Shown in pieces: positions 10,814 to 20,414 of a DNA stretch of 22,524 bases. Every line of letters starts with the position of its first letter. Positions within the stretch are counted from its first letter, which is position 1. The notes below the pieces were generated by a model. That model did not search any database. It was not told the origin of the DNA and saw only the letters and a program-made list of their open reading frames with translations. Made by a program: the position numbers and the translations under genes. The stretch spans positions 1-22,524 of the forward strand of contig JAHJRJ010000056.1 of the NCBI GenBank assembly GCA_018830765.1, written 5' to 3'. The DNA comes from Bacteroidota bacterium (GTDB lineage Bacteria; Bacteroidota; Ignavibacteria; UBA10030; BY39).

Positions 10814-12093
10814 ATTAGTTACGTGCGGTAGACGCGAAACCCGGTGATCTATCCTTGACCAGGATGAAGTGGGGGTAAAACCTCATGGAGGTCCGAACCA
10901 GTGTGGGTTGAAAACTACTTGGATGAGTTGAGGATAGGAGTGAAAAGCTAATCGAACTGGGTGATAGCTCGTACTCCCCGAAATAGCTTTAGGGCTAGCC
11001 TCGGTTAATAATATCACGGAGGTAGAGCACTGATTGGGCTAGGGTCGTCACAACGATACCAAACCCAGACAAACTCCGAATTCCGTAGATATGTTTCCCG
11101 GGAGTCAGGCGACGACGGATAAGCGCCGACGCCGAGAGGAGAACAATCCAGATCACCAGCTAAGGTCCCAAAATCGAAGTTAACAGACAAAGAATGTTAA
11201 GTTGCTCAGACAACTAGGAGGTTGGCTTAGAAGCAGCCATTCCTTTAAAGAGTGCGTAATAGCTCACTAGTCAAGCGACTTAGCGTCGATAATTCTCGGG
11301 ACTAAAACTTCGTACCGAAGCTGTGAATTTCCGCCTTTGGCGGAAGTGGTAGGGGAGCATTCTATCCTGCGACTGTGGTTAACGCAGGTGCCGACGCAAG
11401 TCGGGATGAAGGTGTGCAGCGATGCATGCTGGAGCGGATAGAAACGCAGATGTAGGCATGAGTAACGATAAGACAGATGAAAAATCTGTCCACCGAAAAT
11501 CTAAGGTTTCCTGAGCAACGTTAATCGTCTCAGGGTTAGTCGGACCCTAAGCCGAGGCCGAAAGGCGTAGGCGATGGAAAACAGGTTTAATATTCCTGTA
11601 CCTATTTGTAATCGTTTGACTGTAAGGAGTGACGCAGGAGTGAAAGGTCAGCCACCTGTTGGATGGTGGTCTAAGCACGTAGAGGTGGTGTGTAGGCAAA
11701 TCCGCATACCAGCTATCCTTAAAATGCGAACGGGATCCCGCAAGGGAACAAACTGACCCTAATCAAGCTGCCGAGAAAAACTTCGTACAGGAGATTGCAG
11801 TTAGACCGTACCGTAAACCGACACAGGTAGATGAGAAGAAAATTCTAAGGTGCTCGAGTGAGCCGTGGTCAAGGAACTCGGCAAATTAGCCGCGTAACTT
11901 CGGAATAAGCGGTGCCCCGCTCAGGCGGGGCCGCAGTGAAATGGGCCAAGCGACTGTTTAACAAAAACACATCACTCTGCTAACACGTTAAGTGGACGTA
12001 TAGGGTGTGACACCTGCCCGGTGCTGGAAGGTTAAGGAAGGGGGTCATCTGTTTCGACTTGTCGGAATGGAAAAGCTCTCGACCGAAGCCCCA

Positions 12094-12178
<85 letters not shown>

Positions 12179-12430
12179 TTTGGTCACTGTCTCGACCACG
12201 GGCTCGGTGAAATTGTGGTACCGGTGAAGACGCCGGTTACCCGCATATGGACGGAAAGACCCCGTGAAGCTTTACTATACCCTAGCATTGGGTTCGGACA
12301 AAACATGTGTAGTATAGGTGGGAGACTTTGAAGCGGGTGCGCTAGCATCCGTGGAGTCAACAGTGAAATACCACCCTTGTTCTGTTTGAATTCTAACCTC
12401 GTGCCGTGAATCCGGTACAGGGACAATGTT

Positions 12431-12479
<49 letters not shown>

Positions 12480-12518
12480 TCTCAATGGTTCCCTCAGCAT
12501 GGTTGGTAATCATGCGTC

Positions 12519-12553
<35 letters not shown>

Positions 12554-12684
12554 CTACAAGTCGAGCAGATGCGAAAGCAGGACTTAGTGATCCGATGGTT
12601 GTGTGTGGAAATGCCATCGCTCAAAGGATAAAAGCTACTCCGGGGATAACAGGCTGATCTCGCCCAAGAGTTCATATCGACGGC

Positions 12685-12745
<61 letters not shown>

Positions 12746-12773
12746 TGGCTGTTCGCCAATTAAAGCGGTACGT

Positions 12774-12815
<42 letters not shown>

Positions 12816-13105
12816 TATGCGGGCGGAGGATATTTGAGGGGAGTCGCTCCCAGTACGAGAGGACCAGAGTGAACGGACCTACGGTGTACCTGTTATCACG
12901 CCAGTGGTAAACGCAGGGTAGCCACGTCCGGTCGGGATAAGCGCTGAAAGCATCTAAGTGCGAAACCCACCCCAAGATTAGATATCCCTGGCGCGTAAGC
13001 GCCACTAAAGACTCCAAGGAGATTACTTGGTTGATAGGCCGTAGATGTAAGTCCGGTAACGGATTTAGTCAAGCGGTACTAATAAGTCGTGCGACTTAAC
13101 CAATA

Positions 13106-13203
13106 TTTTTTATTGATCGCATGTTTACTTGCTCGTCTGCTTCTTCAGGCAGGCTTTTGATTAGTCGATCCCGATTCTTTCGGGACAATGCATCTATGAA
13201 CGT
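13106..13203 (+). other. 23S trailer: 3' arms of the processing stem
   Basis: This stretch contains TTTATTGATC, GCAGGCTTTT and TGCATCTATGAACG, which pair with the leader arms at 9909-9992. Between the last two lies a small TCCCGA...TCGGGA hairpin that has no partner in the leader. Confidence 0.7.
13169..13185. repeat. TCCCGA...TCGGGA hairpin in the 23S-5S spacer
   Basis: TCCCGA (13169-13174) and TCGGGA (13180-13185) close a TTCTT loop. The arms are the same as those of the two 23S palindromes. Confidence 0.65.
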
Positions 13204-13215
13204 TTAACGTTGTTT

Positions 13216-13235
13216 CGGTAAGCTTGCGCTTACCG
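13216..13235. repeat. Hairpin just before 5S
   Basis: CGGTAAGC (13216-13223) and GCTTACCG (13228-13235) pair perfectly across a TTGC loop. It may guide processing of 5S or be another small palindrome. Confidence 0.55.
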
Positions 13236-13252
13236 CTCTTCTCAATAAGTTT

Positions 13253-13369
13253 TCTGGTGGCAATAGCGAGGGTGACACACCCGTTCCCATTTCGAACACG
13301 GCAGTTAAGCCCCTCAGCGCCGATGGTACTGCACTGGCGACGGTGTGGGAGAGTAGGTCGCTGCCAGGA
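13253..13369 (+). rRNA. 5S ribosomal RNA
   Basis: About 117 bases. The ends TCTGGTGGC and GCTGCCAGGA pair. Inside are the loop C segment CCCATTTCGAACACGG and loop E region typical of bacterial 5S, and GGGAGAGTAGGTCGCTGCC near the 3' end. It is directly followed by the operon terminator. Confidence 0.96.
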
Positions 13370-13378
13370 TTAATTTTT

Positions 13379-13414
13379 AAAACCCCATCCCAATAAAGAT
13401 GGGGTTTTTTTATT
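13379..13414 (+). terminator. Rho-independent terminator of the rRNA operon
   Basis: AACCCCATC (13381-13389) and GATGGGGTT (13398-13406) form a 9-bp stem with an 8-base loop, followed by a run of T to 13411. It is ten bases after 5S. Confidence 0.92.
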
Positions 13415-13425
13415 TTATGCCTTCC

Positions 13426-13454
13426 TTGACTTTTATAAATTTCTTTCGTAGCAT
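13426..13454 (+). promoter_or_regulatory. Possible promoter for the 13499 gene
   Basis: TTGACT (13426-13431) and TAGCAT (13449-13454) are separated by 17 bases, shortly after the rRNA terminator and 45 bases before the ATG. The -10 is weak. Confidence 0.45.
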
Positions 13455-13498
13455 TGAATTGATTCTGTTGTAATTCTTTAAATATCATAGGAGGAATT

Positions 13499-13894
13499 AT
13501 GAATAAATCGGCTTGGTTGGCTTTTATAACAGTTTTTATAGTTATGCAGATAACTAATTTTCTTATTCACTCAGTAATTTTAGCTCCGAGTTATATGAGT
13601 TCCGAATTACAAAAACTCTGGCGGCCCGACATGATGAATAAAATGTGGATTATGTGGTTAACCGGTTTTATATTTTCTTTTTTCTTCACATTCATCTACA
13701 CTAAGGGCTATGAGGGAAAAGGAATATTTGAGGGCATACGATATGGTTTGTACATCGGCCTGATGATGGCAATCCCCATGGCTTATAATCAATACGCTGT
13801 TTACCCGATATTACGGTTTCGCTCATCTACCGCGGCACACCAAAAGAAACTAAGTAAAAGCACAAAGTACAAACGATGCAAACCGATTCTTTAA
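13499..13894 (+). CDS. Small membrane protein, 3' end probably damaged by an internal deletion
   Basis: The 131-residue frame starts at an ATG with AGGAGG four bases upstream. Three hydrophobic segments are visible (about 5-28, 48-68 and 80-97), with SELQKLWRPDMMNKMW and FIYTKGYEGKGIFEGIRYGLYIG between them, a pattern I know from uncharacterised membrane proteins of this phylum. Those normally continue after AYNQYAVYPI into a fourth helix and end with a short basic tail. Here the frame changes after residue 104 into LRFRSSTAAHQKKLSK, which is not membrane-like. In another frame, bases 13810-13857 read ITVSLIYRGTPKETK and then stop, which looks like the lost C-terminus. An intact gene would thus end at 13857, 18 bases before the next start, instead of overlapping it by 19. 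Function unknown. Confidence 0.6.
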   Translation: MNKSAWLAFITVFIVMQITNFLIHSVILAPSYMSSELQKLWRPDMMNKMWIMWLTGFIFSFFFTFIYTKGYEGKGIFEGIRYGLYIGLMMAIPMAYNQYAVYPILRFRSSTAAHQKKLSKSTKYKRCKPIL

Positions 13895-15018
13895 AAATAC
13901 TATTTTTAAACTTGCCGGGAACTTATGGCGACGACGAACTAATTCTTTGTCAGGTGGCATACGGACTTCGTAAACAAGCCAAAGACATAGCTGTATGTTG
14001 TCTGAAAGGAAGTCAATTAGCTTTCAAGTGCAAAACCGGAAAAATAAAAGTAATCACCTTAGAGCCGAAACTCCAATCGAGCAAGCTAAAACTCACGGCT
14101 TTCTTAATCAACTTAATTCGTAAAGAAAAATACAACATTATACACAGCACAACAAACAGCGATAGGGGATTTGCATCTGCTGCCGCTTTAGCAACTAAAG
14201 TTAGACACATAACTTCGGTTAATAACCTCTCGCCAATAGTAGAAAGTTATTTAGATAAAAAATTATTGCACGGATCACTTAATAACATAATTACTTGTAG
14301 TAAAACAGTTAAGAATATTCTAGTTAGCCGCGACGGTTTCGACGCGTCGAAGATTGCAGTTGTGCCGATAGGACTTAATCCGGATGATTTTTCTCGCGAT
14401 GTTATTAAACGCCGCAACGTTCGCGGATTACTCGGATTTGCCGACGACCACACAGTCATCGGTAATATTGGAAAGCTCGCCCCGTACAAAGGACAAACAC
14501 TTCTGATCGAAGCTTTTGCTGACATCCTGCCGCTATATCCTCGTGCGCGAGTTGTGATTGTCGGTGACGGCGAACTCAAAGCTGAACTAATTAGAATCGC
14601 CGAGCGGCTTGGCGTCCACAAACAAGTACTTTTTGCCGGACAAAGGGAAGATTATTCGTCGATGTACTCGGTGTTCGATGTTTATGTTCACACATCTTCA
14701 AACGGGACTAAGGATGTTTTTCCATTGACGGTTCTGAAAGCATTGGCATACCAACTTCCAGTAATTGTCACGGATGTCGGCGATAATGCCCAATTTGTCG
14801 TGAACGAATACAACGGATTCTTACTGCAAAGTCGTAGAACAGACGAACTTGCAGAAAAACTCAAGCTAATTGTTTCTCAATACACATTACAGATGACAAT
14901 GGCGGAAAACAGTTACCGCCATTTTCTTGATTATTTCTGCTTAGAATTGATAACTTTTAGAGTAACAGAAGTCTACGCAAATGTTCTCGGCCAGTTTCAG
15001 TCCGGTTCTGATTCATGA
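13876..15018 (+). CDS. Glycosyltransferase, GT4 family (GT-B fold)
   Basis: A 380-residue protein with the two Rossmann-like halves of a GT-B enzyme: KILFLNLPGTYGDDELILCQVAYGL at the start, and a C-terminal donor domain with VIGNIGKLAPYKGQTLLIEAF (195-214), RVVIVGDGELKAEL (225-238) and YSVFDVYVHTSS (264-275). The GKLxxxKG lysines, K200 and K206, which bind the nucleotide-sugar phosphates, are present. The usual E-x7-E motif near the end is changed to D280-x7-K288 (KDVFPLTVLKALAYQLPVIVTD), so the second acidic residue is lost. Enzymes of this family transfer sugars to lipids, proteins or other sugars at the cytoplasmic face. The acceptor cannot be told, and activity is uncertain given the altered motif. 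The start is the ATG at 13876, inside the end of the preceding frame. Confidence 0.85.
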   Translation: MQTDSLKILFLNLPGTYGDDELILCQVAYGLRKQAKDIAVCCLKGSQLAFKCKTGKIKVITLEPKLQSSKLKLTAFLINLIRKEKYNIIHSTTNSDRGFASAAALATKVRHITSVNNLSPIVESYLDKKLLHGSLNNIITCSKTVKNILVSRDGFDASKIAVVPIGLNPDDFSRDVIKRRNVRGLLGFADDHTVIGNIGKLAPYKGQTLLIEAFADILPLYPRARVVIVGDGELKAELIRIAERLGVHKQVLFAGQREDYSSMYSVFDVYVHTSSNGTKDVFPLTVLKALAYQLPVIVTDVGDNAQFVVNEYNGFLLQSRRTDELAEKLKLIVSQYTLQMTMAENSYRHFLDYFCLELITFRVTEVYANVLGQFQSGSDS

Positions 15019-15109
15019 TTTTACACACGTAGATTGTATTTATCGAATCTGTTTTTTATATTGATTGCAACAAAAATAACTGATTAAAAACTAATATAGA
15101 GGAGGTTTT

Positions 15110-15583
15110 ATGTCGATGTCTGAAAAATTACAAAACCTGCTGAAAGAAAAGAGCGTCCATTACGAATTGCTCTCACACCCTAAGGCGTACACCGCTCAGG
15201 AAGTTGCACACGCTCTTCATACAACAGGTAAAGTTTGTGCAAAAGCAGTAATCCTTACAGTTGACGGTAAATATACGATGGCAGTTGTTCCCGCTCCGCA
15301 CAAAGTAAACATCTCTAAATTAAAAGACGTCTTAAAGGCGAATAACGTACATTTAGCGAAAGAAGACGATTTAAGAACATTGTTTCCAGATTCTGAACTC
15401 GGCGCCGAGCCGGCTTTAGGCAACCTATACAATATGCCCGTCGTTGTTGCTTGGCAACTTGCTGAAAAATCAGATATAATTTTCAACGCTGGCTCTCATA
15501 CCGAATGTATAAAAATTGCATATCAAGATTACGAGAAATTAACTCAACCTGTTGTGGGTGATATATCGGAAATCCCGTTGTAA
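15110..15583 (+). CDS. YbaK/EbsC family protein (aminoacyl-tRNA deacylase-like)
   Basis: A 157-residue single-domain protein of the YbaK/ProX editing superfamily. Family segments are YELLSHPKAYTAQEVAHALH near the N-terminus, GKVCAKAVILTVDGKYTMAVVPAPHKV (residues 40-66) with the conserved lysine, GAEPALGNLYNMPVVV (98-113) and IIFNAGSHTECIKI (122-135). Members hydrolyse mischarged tRNAs such as Cys-tRNA(Pro) or Ala-tRNA(Pro). This version is the stand-alone form common in Bacteroidota and Deltaproteobacteria, whose exact substrate is unclear. AGGAGG at 15100-15105 is 4 bases before the ATG at 15110 and 10 before a second in-frame ATG at 15116; the second may be the true start. Confidence 0.88.
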   Translation: MSMSEKLQNLLKEKSVHYELLSHPKAYTAQEVAHALHTTGKVCAKAVILTVDGKYTMAVVPAPHKVNISKLKDVLKANNVHLAKEDDLRTLFPDSELGAEPALGNLYNMPVVVAWQLAEKSDIIFNAGSHTECIKIAYQDYEKLTQPVVGDISEIPL

Positions 15584-15649
15584 GAGCGAAGAGCTGAGAG
15601 CATAGAGCCGTAATTCGAATGACATTCCAATTTACAAATTCTTAGTAAC

Positions 15650-15783
15650 CGCAGTGAACGCGGAGTGCGCGGAGGTTTTTTCCCTCTGCGTTCATCGCGC
15701 CTTCTTCTCATTATGAATTTTTCAGTTTGCACATTTAAAGCAAGGATAAAAAATTTCACGCAAAGAACGTTTTGTCCTTTGCG
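15650..15783. repeat. Intergenic inverted repeats of the CGCAAAG / AACGCGGAG type
   Basis: CGCAGTGAACGCGGAG (15650-15665) and CTCTGCGTTCATCGCG (15684-15699) pair at 13 of 16 positions. A second pair, CGCAAAGAAC (15759-15768) and GTCCTTTGCG (15774-15783), pairs at 9 of 10. These resemble degenerate fold-back repeats that recur between genes in many environmental bacterial genomes. The rest of 15584-15879 holds no gene I can recognise; it must contain the murA leader. Confidence 0.55.
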
Positions 15784-15879
15784 ACCTTTGCAAGATATTT
15801 CATAGATTTACAGTTTGATTTTTGCACTGTTATCACTTATATTGCCATCAAAAAATAATCAAACTGAACCGGGGTTCGG

Positions 15880-17142
15880 ATGGATAAATTTATTATAAAA
15901 GGCGGATACAAACTTAACGGAGAGGTAACAATAAGCGGCGCAAAAAATTCAGCCCTTGCACTGATGCCCGCCGCTCTCCTCGCTAGCGGAAACTATACTT
16001 TTACCAACATGCCCGACTTGCGCGACATAAAAACTATGTCCTCGTTACTACAAGATATCGGGATGATGATTAAAAGAAAAGGTCATACGTTAACACTCGA
16101 TACCAAAGGTGTAAGTAAATATAAAGCGCCTTATGAACTTGTAAAAAAAATGAGAGCTTCAATTTATGTTCTTGGTCCGCTACTATCTCGTTACGGTTAC
16201 GCTAAAGTTTCTTTACCCGGCGGCTGCGCTTGGGGACCGCGTCCAGTCAATCTCCACATTGAAGGAATTCAAAAATTAGGCGCACATGTAGAGCTTGAGC
16301 ACGGTTATATCATCGCAAAGGCAAAACGCCTCAGAGGTACGATTATCAATTTCGACGTATCGAGTGTAGGGGCAACCGGTAACATTTTGATGGCTGCGGT
16401 GTTAGCAAAAGGAACGACTATTATAGAAAATGCCGCCATAGAGCCAGAGATCACAGCATTATCGGAATTTCTTATTAAAATGGGAGCGAAAATCGATGGA
16501 ATTAGAACTCACCGGCTTGAAATCGAAGGCGTTGACGAGCTGCACACTGCCAACGAAGAAATGATACCGGACAGGATTGAAGCTGGAACATACTTAGTAG
16601 CCGGCGCAATCACAGGCGGGAAAATTAAGATAATGAAATGCAATCCTGAACATCTGTCTACAATAACAGAAAAATTAAAAGAGGCGGGTGCCACTTTATT
16701 AATCGATTCGGATATAATCGAACTGAAAGCACCCAAGCAAATACATCCCGTTGATGTTACAACATCAATATATCCCGGCTTTCCCACCGATATGCAGGCT
16801 CAGTGGATTGCTCTGATGATGCTCGCGAATGGCTCTTCCGTAGTTACAGATACTATCTATTACGATAGATTCAAACACGTTCCCGAGTTGGTGCGTTTAG
16901 GAGCCGATATAGAGTTGAATAAAAATATTGCCGTTATTAAAGGGGTGAAAAAACTTATCGGAGCAAAAGTAATGTCAACCGACTTGCGCGCTTCAGCTTC
17001 ATTGATACTTGCAGGTCTTGTAGCCGAAGGAACGACTGAAGTCCTGCGCGTTTATCACATCGACCGCGGTTATGAAACGATTGAAAAAAAATTAAGGTCG
17101 TTGGGTGCAGATATCAGACGAGTTTCTTCAAAAGAATTTTAA
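15880..17142 (+). CDS. murA: UDP-N-acetylglucosamine 1-carboxyvinyltransferase
   Basis: The first committed enzyme of peptidoglycan synthesis: it adds the enolpyruvyl group of PEP to UDP-GlcNAc in the cytoplasm. The 420-residue length matches the family (E. coli 419). Key residues are in place: K22 in GAKNSA, the catalytic C116 in PGGCAWGPRPVNLHI (C115 in E. coli, so fosfomycin-sensitive by this residue), D304 in FPTDMQAQ, R370 in LRASASL and R396 in IDRGYE. The start ATG has no good Shine-Dalgarno sequence. The gene stands alone between two repeat-rich spacers, not in a cell-wall operon. Confidence 0.97.
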   Translation: MDKFIIKGGYKLNGEVTISGAKNSALALMPAALLASGNYTFTNMPDLRDIKTMSSLLQDIGMMIKRKGHTLTLDTKGVSKYKAPYELVKKMRASIYVLGPLLSRYGYAKVSLPGGCAWGPRPVNLHIEGIQKLGAHVELEHGYIIAKAKRLRGTIINFDVSSVGATGNILMAAVLAKGTTIIENAAIEPEITALSEFLIKMGAKIDGIRTHRLEIEGVDELHTANEEMIPDRIEAGTYLVAGAITGGKIKIMKCNPEHLSTITEKLKEAGATLLIDSDIIELKAPKQIHPVDVTTSIYPGFPTDMQAQWIALMMLANGSSVVTDTIYYDRFKHVPELVRLGADIELNKNIAVIKGVKKLIGAKVMSTDLRASASLILAGLVAEGTTEVLRVYHIDRGYETIEKKLRSLGADIRRVSSKEF

Positions 17143-17149
17143 AATGTGT

Positions 17150-17420
17150 TACACGAAGTCACACGAAGCAACCACGAAGATACGCAAAGTTAATCTCAAA
17201 CATTGAACGCCTGATGGCGTTCTCTTTTTTTCCCAATAAAGATGAGTCTCAATGATGTTATTCCGAATCCGACTCTGTCGGATTTTGGAATCAAACCAAA
17301 AATCCAAGTTCTATCCCTCCGTGCTCTTTGTGTCTGAGCTTTAGATCTGACCTTCGCGCTCTTCGTGTTATAAAAAGCTAAGCTCAAAAAAATATAACAC
17401 GAAATTTCACGAAGAATGAA
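17150..17420. repeat. Intergenic region of CACGAAG / CTTCGTG fold-back repeats
   Basis: The left part carries ACACGAAG, ACACGAAG and CCACGAAG in tandem with degenerate spacing (17151-17180), followed by ACGCAAAG. The right part carries the complementary types CTCTTTGTGTC and CTTCGTGTTA. One perfect 11-bp pair is TTCGTGTTATA (17362-17372) and TATAACACGAA (17393-17403). I know similar repeats from spacers of many uncultured bacteria, but no function for them. No gene is supported in 17143-17645. Confidence 0.55.
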
Positions 17421-17507
17421 TATCAAGCGACTCTTAGCTCTCCGCTCTATGCTTATAATGAATATCGAACGCTGAATAATGAATGATGAAGTTTTGTTGA
17501 AAACCCT

Positions 17508-17564
17508 TCGTCCGTCCCGCCCTTGGGGGGGACGAGACCTCGTCTAAAGACGGGTGTTAAAAAA
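17508..17564. repeat. GC-rich cluster of short hairpins
   Basis: Within an AT-rich spacer this stretch contains TCGTCC...GGACGA with GTCCC...GGGAC inside it, then GACGAG-AC-CTCGTC, then CGTC-TAAA-GACG. The overlapping palindromes could be a decayed or nested small element like those in the rRNA genes. Confidence 0.5.
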
Positions 17565-17679
17565 ACTAAGTCCAAGAATGTTTCACGTCAAGCCGCAACG
17601 AACATAACAGAAAAAAGCGAAGAGCACGGAGCGGTTTCGCTACATTTATTTCACCGGATAATGGTTTTGTTGTTTGTTT

Positions 17680-18483
17680 TTACCCATTCATCAATCTGGA
17701 TTTAATTTTGCCTGATGGCTTTGCGACTTTATCAACAGGAAGAGCAGCTTCTAAATCAAATTTTTCTAGTGAGTATGAGTAATAAATTGCCAGAGGTGCA
17801 CCTGTCATCTGAGCTCCGGATTTTTGCATGTATCCCAAAAGCTCACCGTAGAGTTGCCCGAGTGTCTGACCGATATCTTTATGATTGCACGTAGTTCTGA
17901 TACTGATTATAGGTTGCTCTTGAATGTTTGTGGCTTCAATTTTAATTTCGGGAGTGCTTTCAGCAACGGTTTTAAGTTTGTTTAAACCTTTCTCGAAGTC
18001 GGGTCCAACCATTTTATCCATAAACAAACCGAAGTATTTTGCAATGAGATTCATTCCTAAGTCGGTTTCCATCGACCACTTAACATTTGTGCCGCCCTCG
18101 ACTTTTTCGAATTTGAATTTTCCGGTTGCAGTTCCGCTTTCCATAAAATCCATCATCATCGCAATCGATTTGTTTGGATCGCTTGCAGTGATTGTTAAAC
18201 TTCCGTAACCCACTTCCGGGTTTTTACTGTCCCACTTGTATATTGCGCCGCTACCTGCTGTGGGTCGTTCGTAAACGATAACCATCTTGGGATCTTTTTC
18301 ATGCCACGGCGACCACTTCTCCCAATTTTTTAAAGTGTTGACTTGATCGAAAACAATTCGCGGAACAGTATTTATAACTATCGAACGCTCGACGTGAGCT
18401 TTTGAAGGAAGGAAGAAAGCCACAATAACTAACAATACGATAATTGCTAAGATTCCGATAAGAATTCTTTTTAATGTTTTCAT
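17680..18483 (-). CDS. Membrane-anchored SRPBCC domain protein, C-terminal effector-binding domain apparently truncated
   Basis: A 267-residue protein with one N-terminal membrane helix (residues 6-27), then an SRPBCC lipid/ligand-binding domain (about 30-180; NTLKNWEKWSPWHEKDPKM is a family hallmark). A second domain begins around 185 with the pattern of GyrI-like/AraC effector-binding domains (IISIRTTCNHKDIGQTLGQLYGELLGYM). That second domain normally runs about 150 residues and ends in a YYPVK-like tail. Here the frame stops after KIKSRLMNG. In another frame, 17646-17684 reads GKNKQQNHYPVK and then stops, which looks like the displaced tail and implies an internal deletion. The ATG overlaps the hicA stop as ATGA, so it is translated with the toxin-antitoxin genes. 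The ligand is unknown. Confidence 0.7.
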   Translation of the reverse strand: MKTLKRILIGILAIIVLLVIVAFFLPSKAHVERSIVINTVPRIVFDQVNTLKNWEKWSPWHEKDPKMVIVYERPTAGSGAIYKWDSKNPEVGYGSLTITASDPNKSIAMMMDFMESGTATGKFKFEKVEGGTNVKWSMETDLGMNLIAKYFGLFMDKMVGPDFEKGLNKLKTVAESTPEIKIEATNIQEQPIISIRTTCNHKDIGQTLGQLYGELLGYMQKSGAQMTGAPLAIYYSYSLEKFDLEAALPVDKVAKPSGKIKSRLMNG

Positions 18484-18704
18484 TTTAAATCATTTAATTC
18501 TTTTTTATCTATCCCAGCTTGTTTTAAGATTTCTGATAAAGTTCCTTTTGGTAAGTCCCTTTTATGTAAGGGTACAGTGACTCTCTTTTTCAACTCTGAA
18601 TGGATGTAAATATGATGGCTCCCTCTAACTCGGTCTAAAATAAAACCTGACCTCTCAAGTATCTTAATAATTTGCAAAGGAGTAAGTGCCGGAAGCTTAG
18701 ACAT
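18480..18704 (-). CDS. hicA: HicA toxin (mRNA interferase)
   Basis: A 74-residue protein with the full HicA fold: a first helix with LTPLQIIKILERSGF, then RGSHHIYIH (residues 27-35) with the catalytic histidine in a double-stranded RNA-binding-like sheet, then VTVPLHKRDLPKGTLSEILKQAGI. HicA cleaves mRNA independently of the ribosome when its antitoxin is lost. It starts 8 bases inside the end of hicB, and its stop overlaps the next start as ATGA. Confidence 0.92.
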   Translation of the reverse strand: MSKLPALTPLQIIKILERSGFILDRVRGSHHIYIHSELKKRVTVPLHKRDLPKGTLSEILKQAGIDKKELNDLK

Positions 18705-18930
18705 AGTTTTCTACCATGAGTGTATATTCTAAAGTTCCATCATCATTCGGTATTTCTTCTCCGTGCTCTTTCAAACTTACTAAGTATAATTCGATAGCTT
18801 CCTTTGCCATTTCAATCGCGATATCGACGGTATCCCCATAAGTTACGCATCCAGGTAACGAAGGTACAGTCACAGTATAGCCTCCTTCCGGTTCTTTTCT
18901 AAGTAATATCCGATAACTCAGTGCCTTCAT
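18697..18930 (-). CDS. hicB: HicB antitoxin, short form
   Basis: A 77-residue protein from the ATG at 18930, with AAGGA about 9 bases upstream; a longer reading from 18990 would run through the promoter. YRILLRKEPEGGYTVTVPSLPGCVTYGDT is the partial RNase H-fold of HicB, followed by a helix (IAIEMAKEAIELYLVSLKEHG). It lacks the C-terminal helix-turn-helix or ribbon-helix-helix DNA-binding domain found in longer HicB proteins. It neutralises HicA by binding it. The order is hicB-hicA. Confidence 0.9.
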   Translation of the reverse strand: MKALSYRILLRKEPEGGYTVTVPSLPGCVTYGDTVDIAIEMAKEAIELYLVSLKEHGEEIPNDDGTLEYTLMVENYV

Positions 18931-18952
18931 AATTGCATTCCTTTTTGTTTCA

Positions 18953-18981
18953 AATATAATTGTAGTATGGTTTAATATCAA
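18953..18981 (-). promoter_or_regulatory. Probable promoter of hicBA
   Basis: On the minus strand TTGATA (18981-18976) and TATATT (18958-18953) are separated by 17 bases, about 25 bases upstream of the hicB start. This is a near-consensus housekeeping promoter. Confidence 0.65.
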
Positions 18982-19047
18982 GTTTAACAATTAGACAATA
19001 TCCAATGTATAAAACTTCTTTGCTTTTCTCAGCAAAATTCATTTAAT

Positions 19048-19070
19048 TTAAACCGAATATTCAGGTTTAA
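19048..19070. promoter_or_regulatory. Nested inverted repeat upstream of eno
   Basis: TTAAACC (19048-19054) and GGTTTAA (19064-19070) are perfect reverse complements, and the 8 bases between them (GAATATTC) are themselves a palindrome, followed by one A. It lies 18 bases before the enolase start. It could be an operator or a leader hairpin. A GGAG ribosome site follows at 19080-19083. Confidence 0.4.
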
Positions 19071-20411
<1,341 letters not shown>

Positions 20412-20414
20412 GAG

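Noticed and set aside
15640..17420. CRISPR-like array in the spacers beside murA
   Set aside because: The repeated words are short, degenerate and in inverted arrangement, without regular spacers or cas genes.
17196..17705. Open frames of 76 codons (minus) and 60 codons (plus) in the murA-SRPBCC spacer
   Set aside because: They run through the repeat and hairpin sequences and have no family resemblance or start signals.
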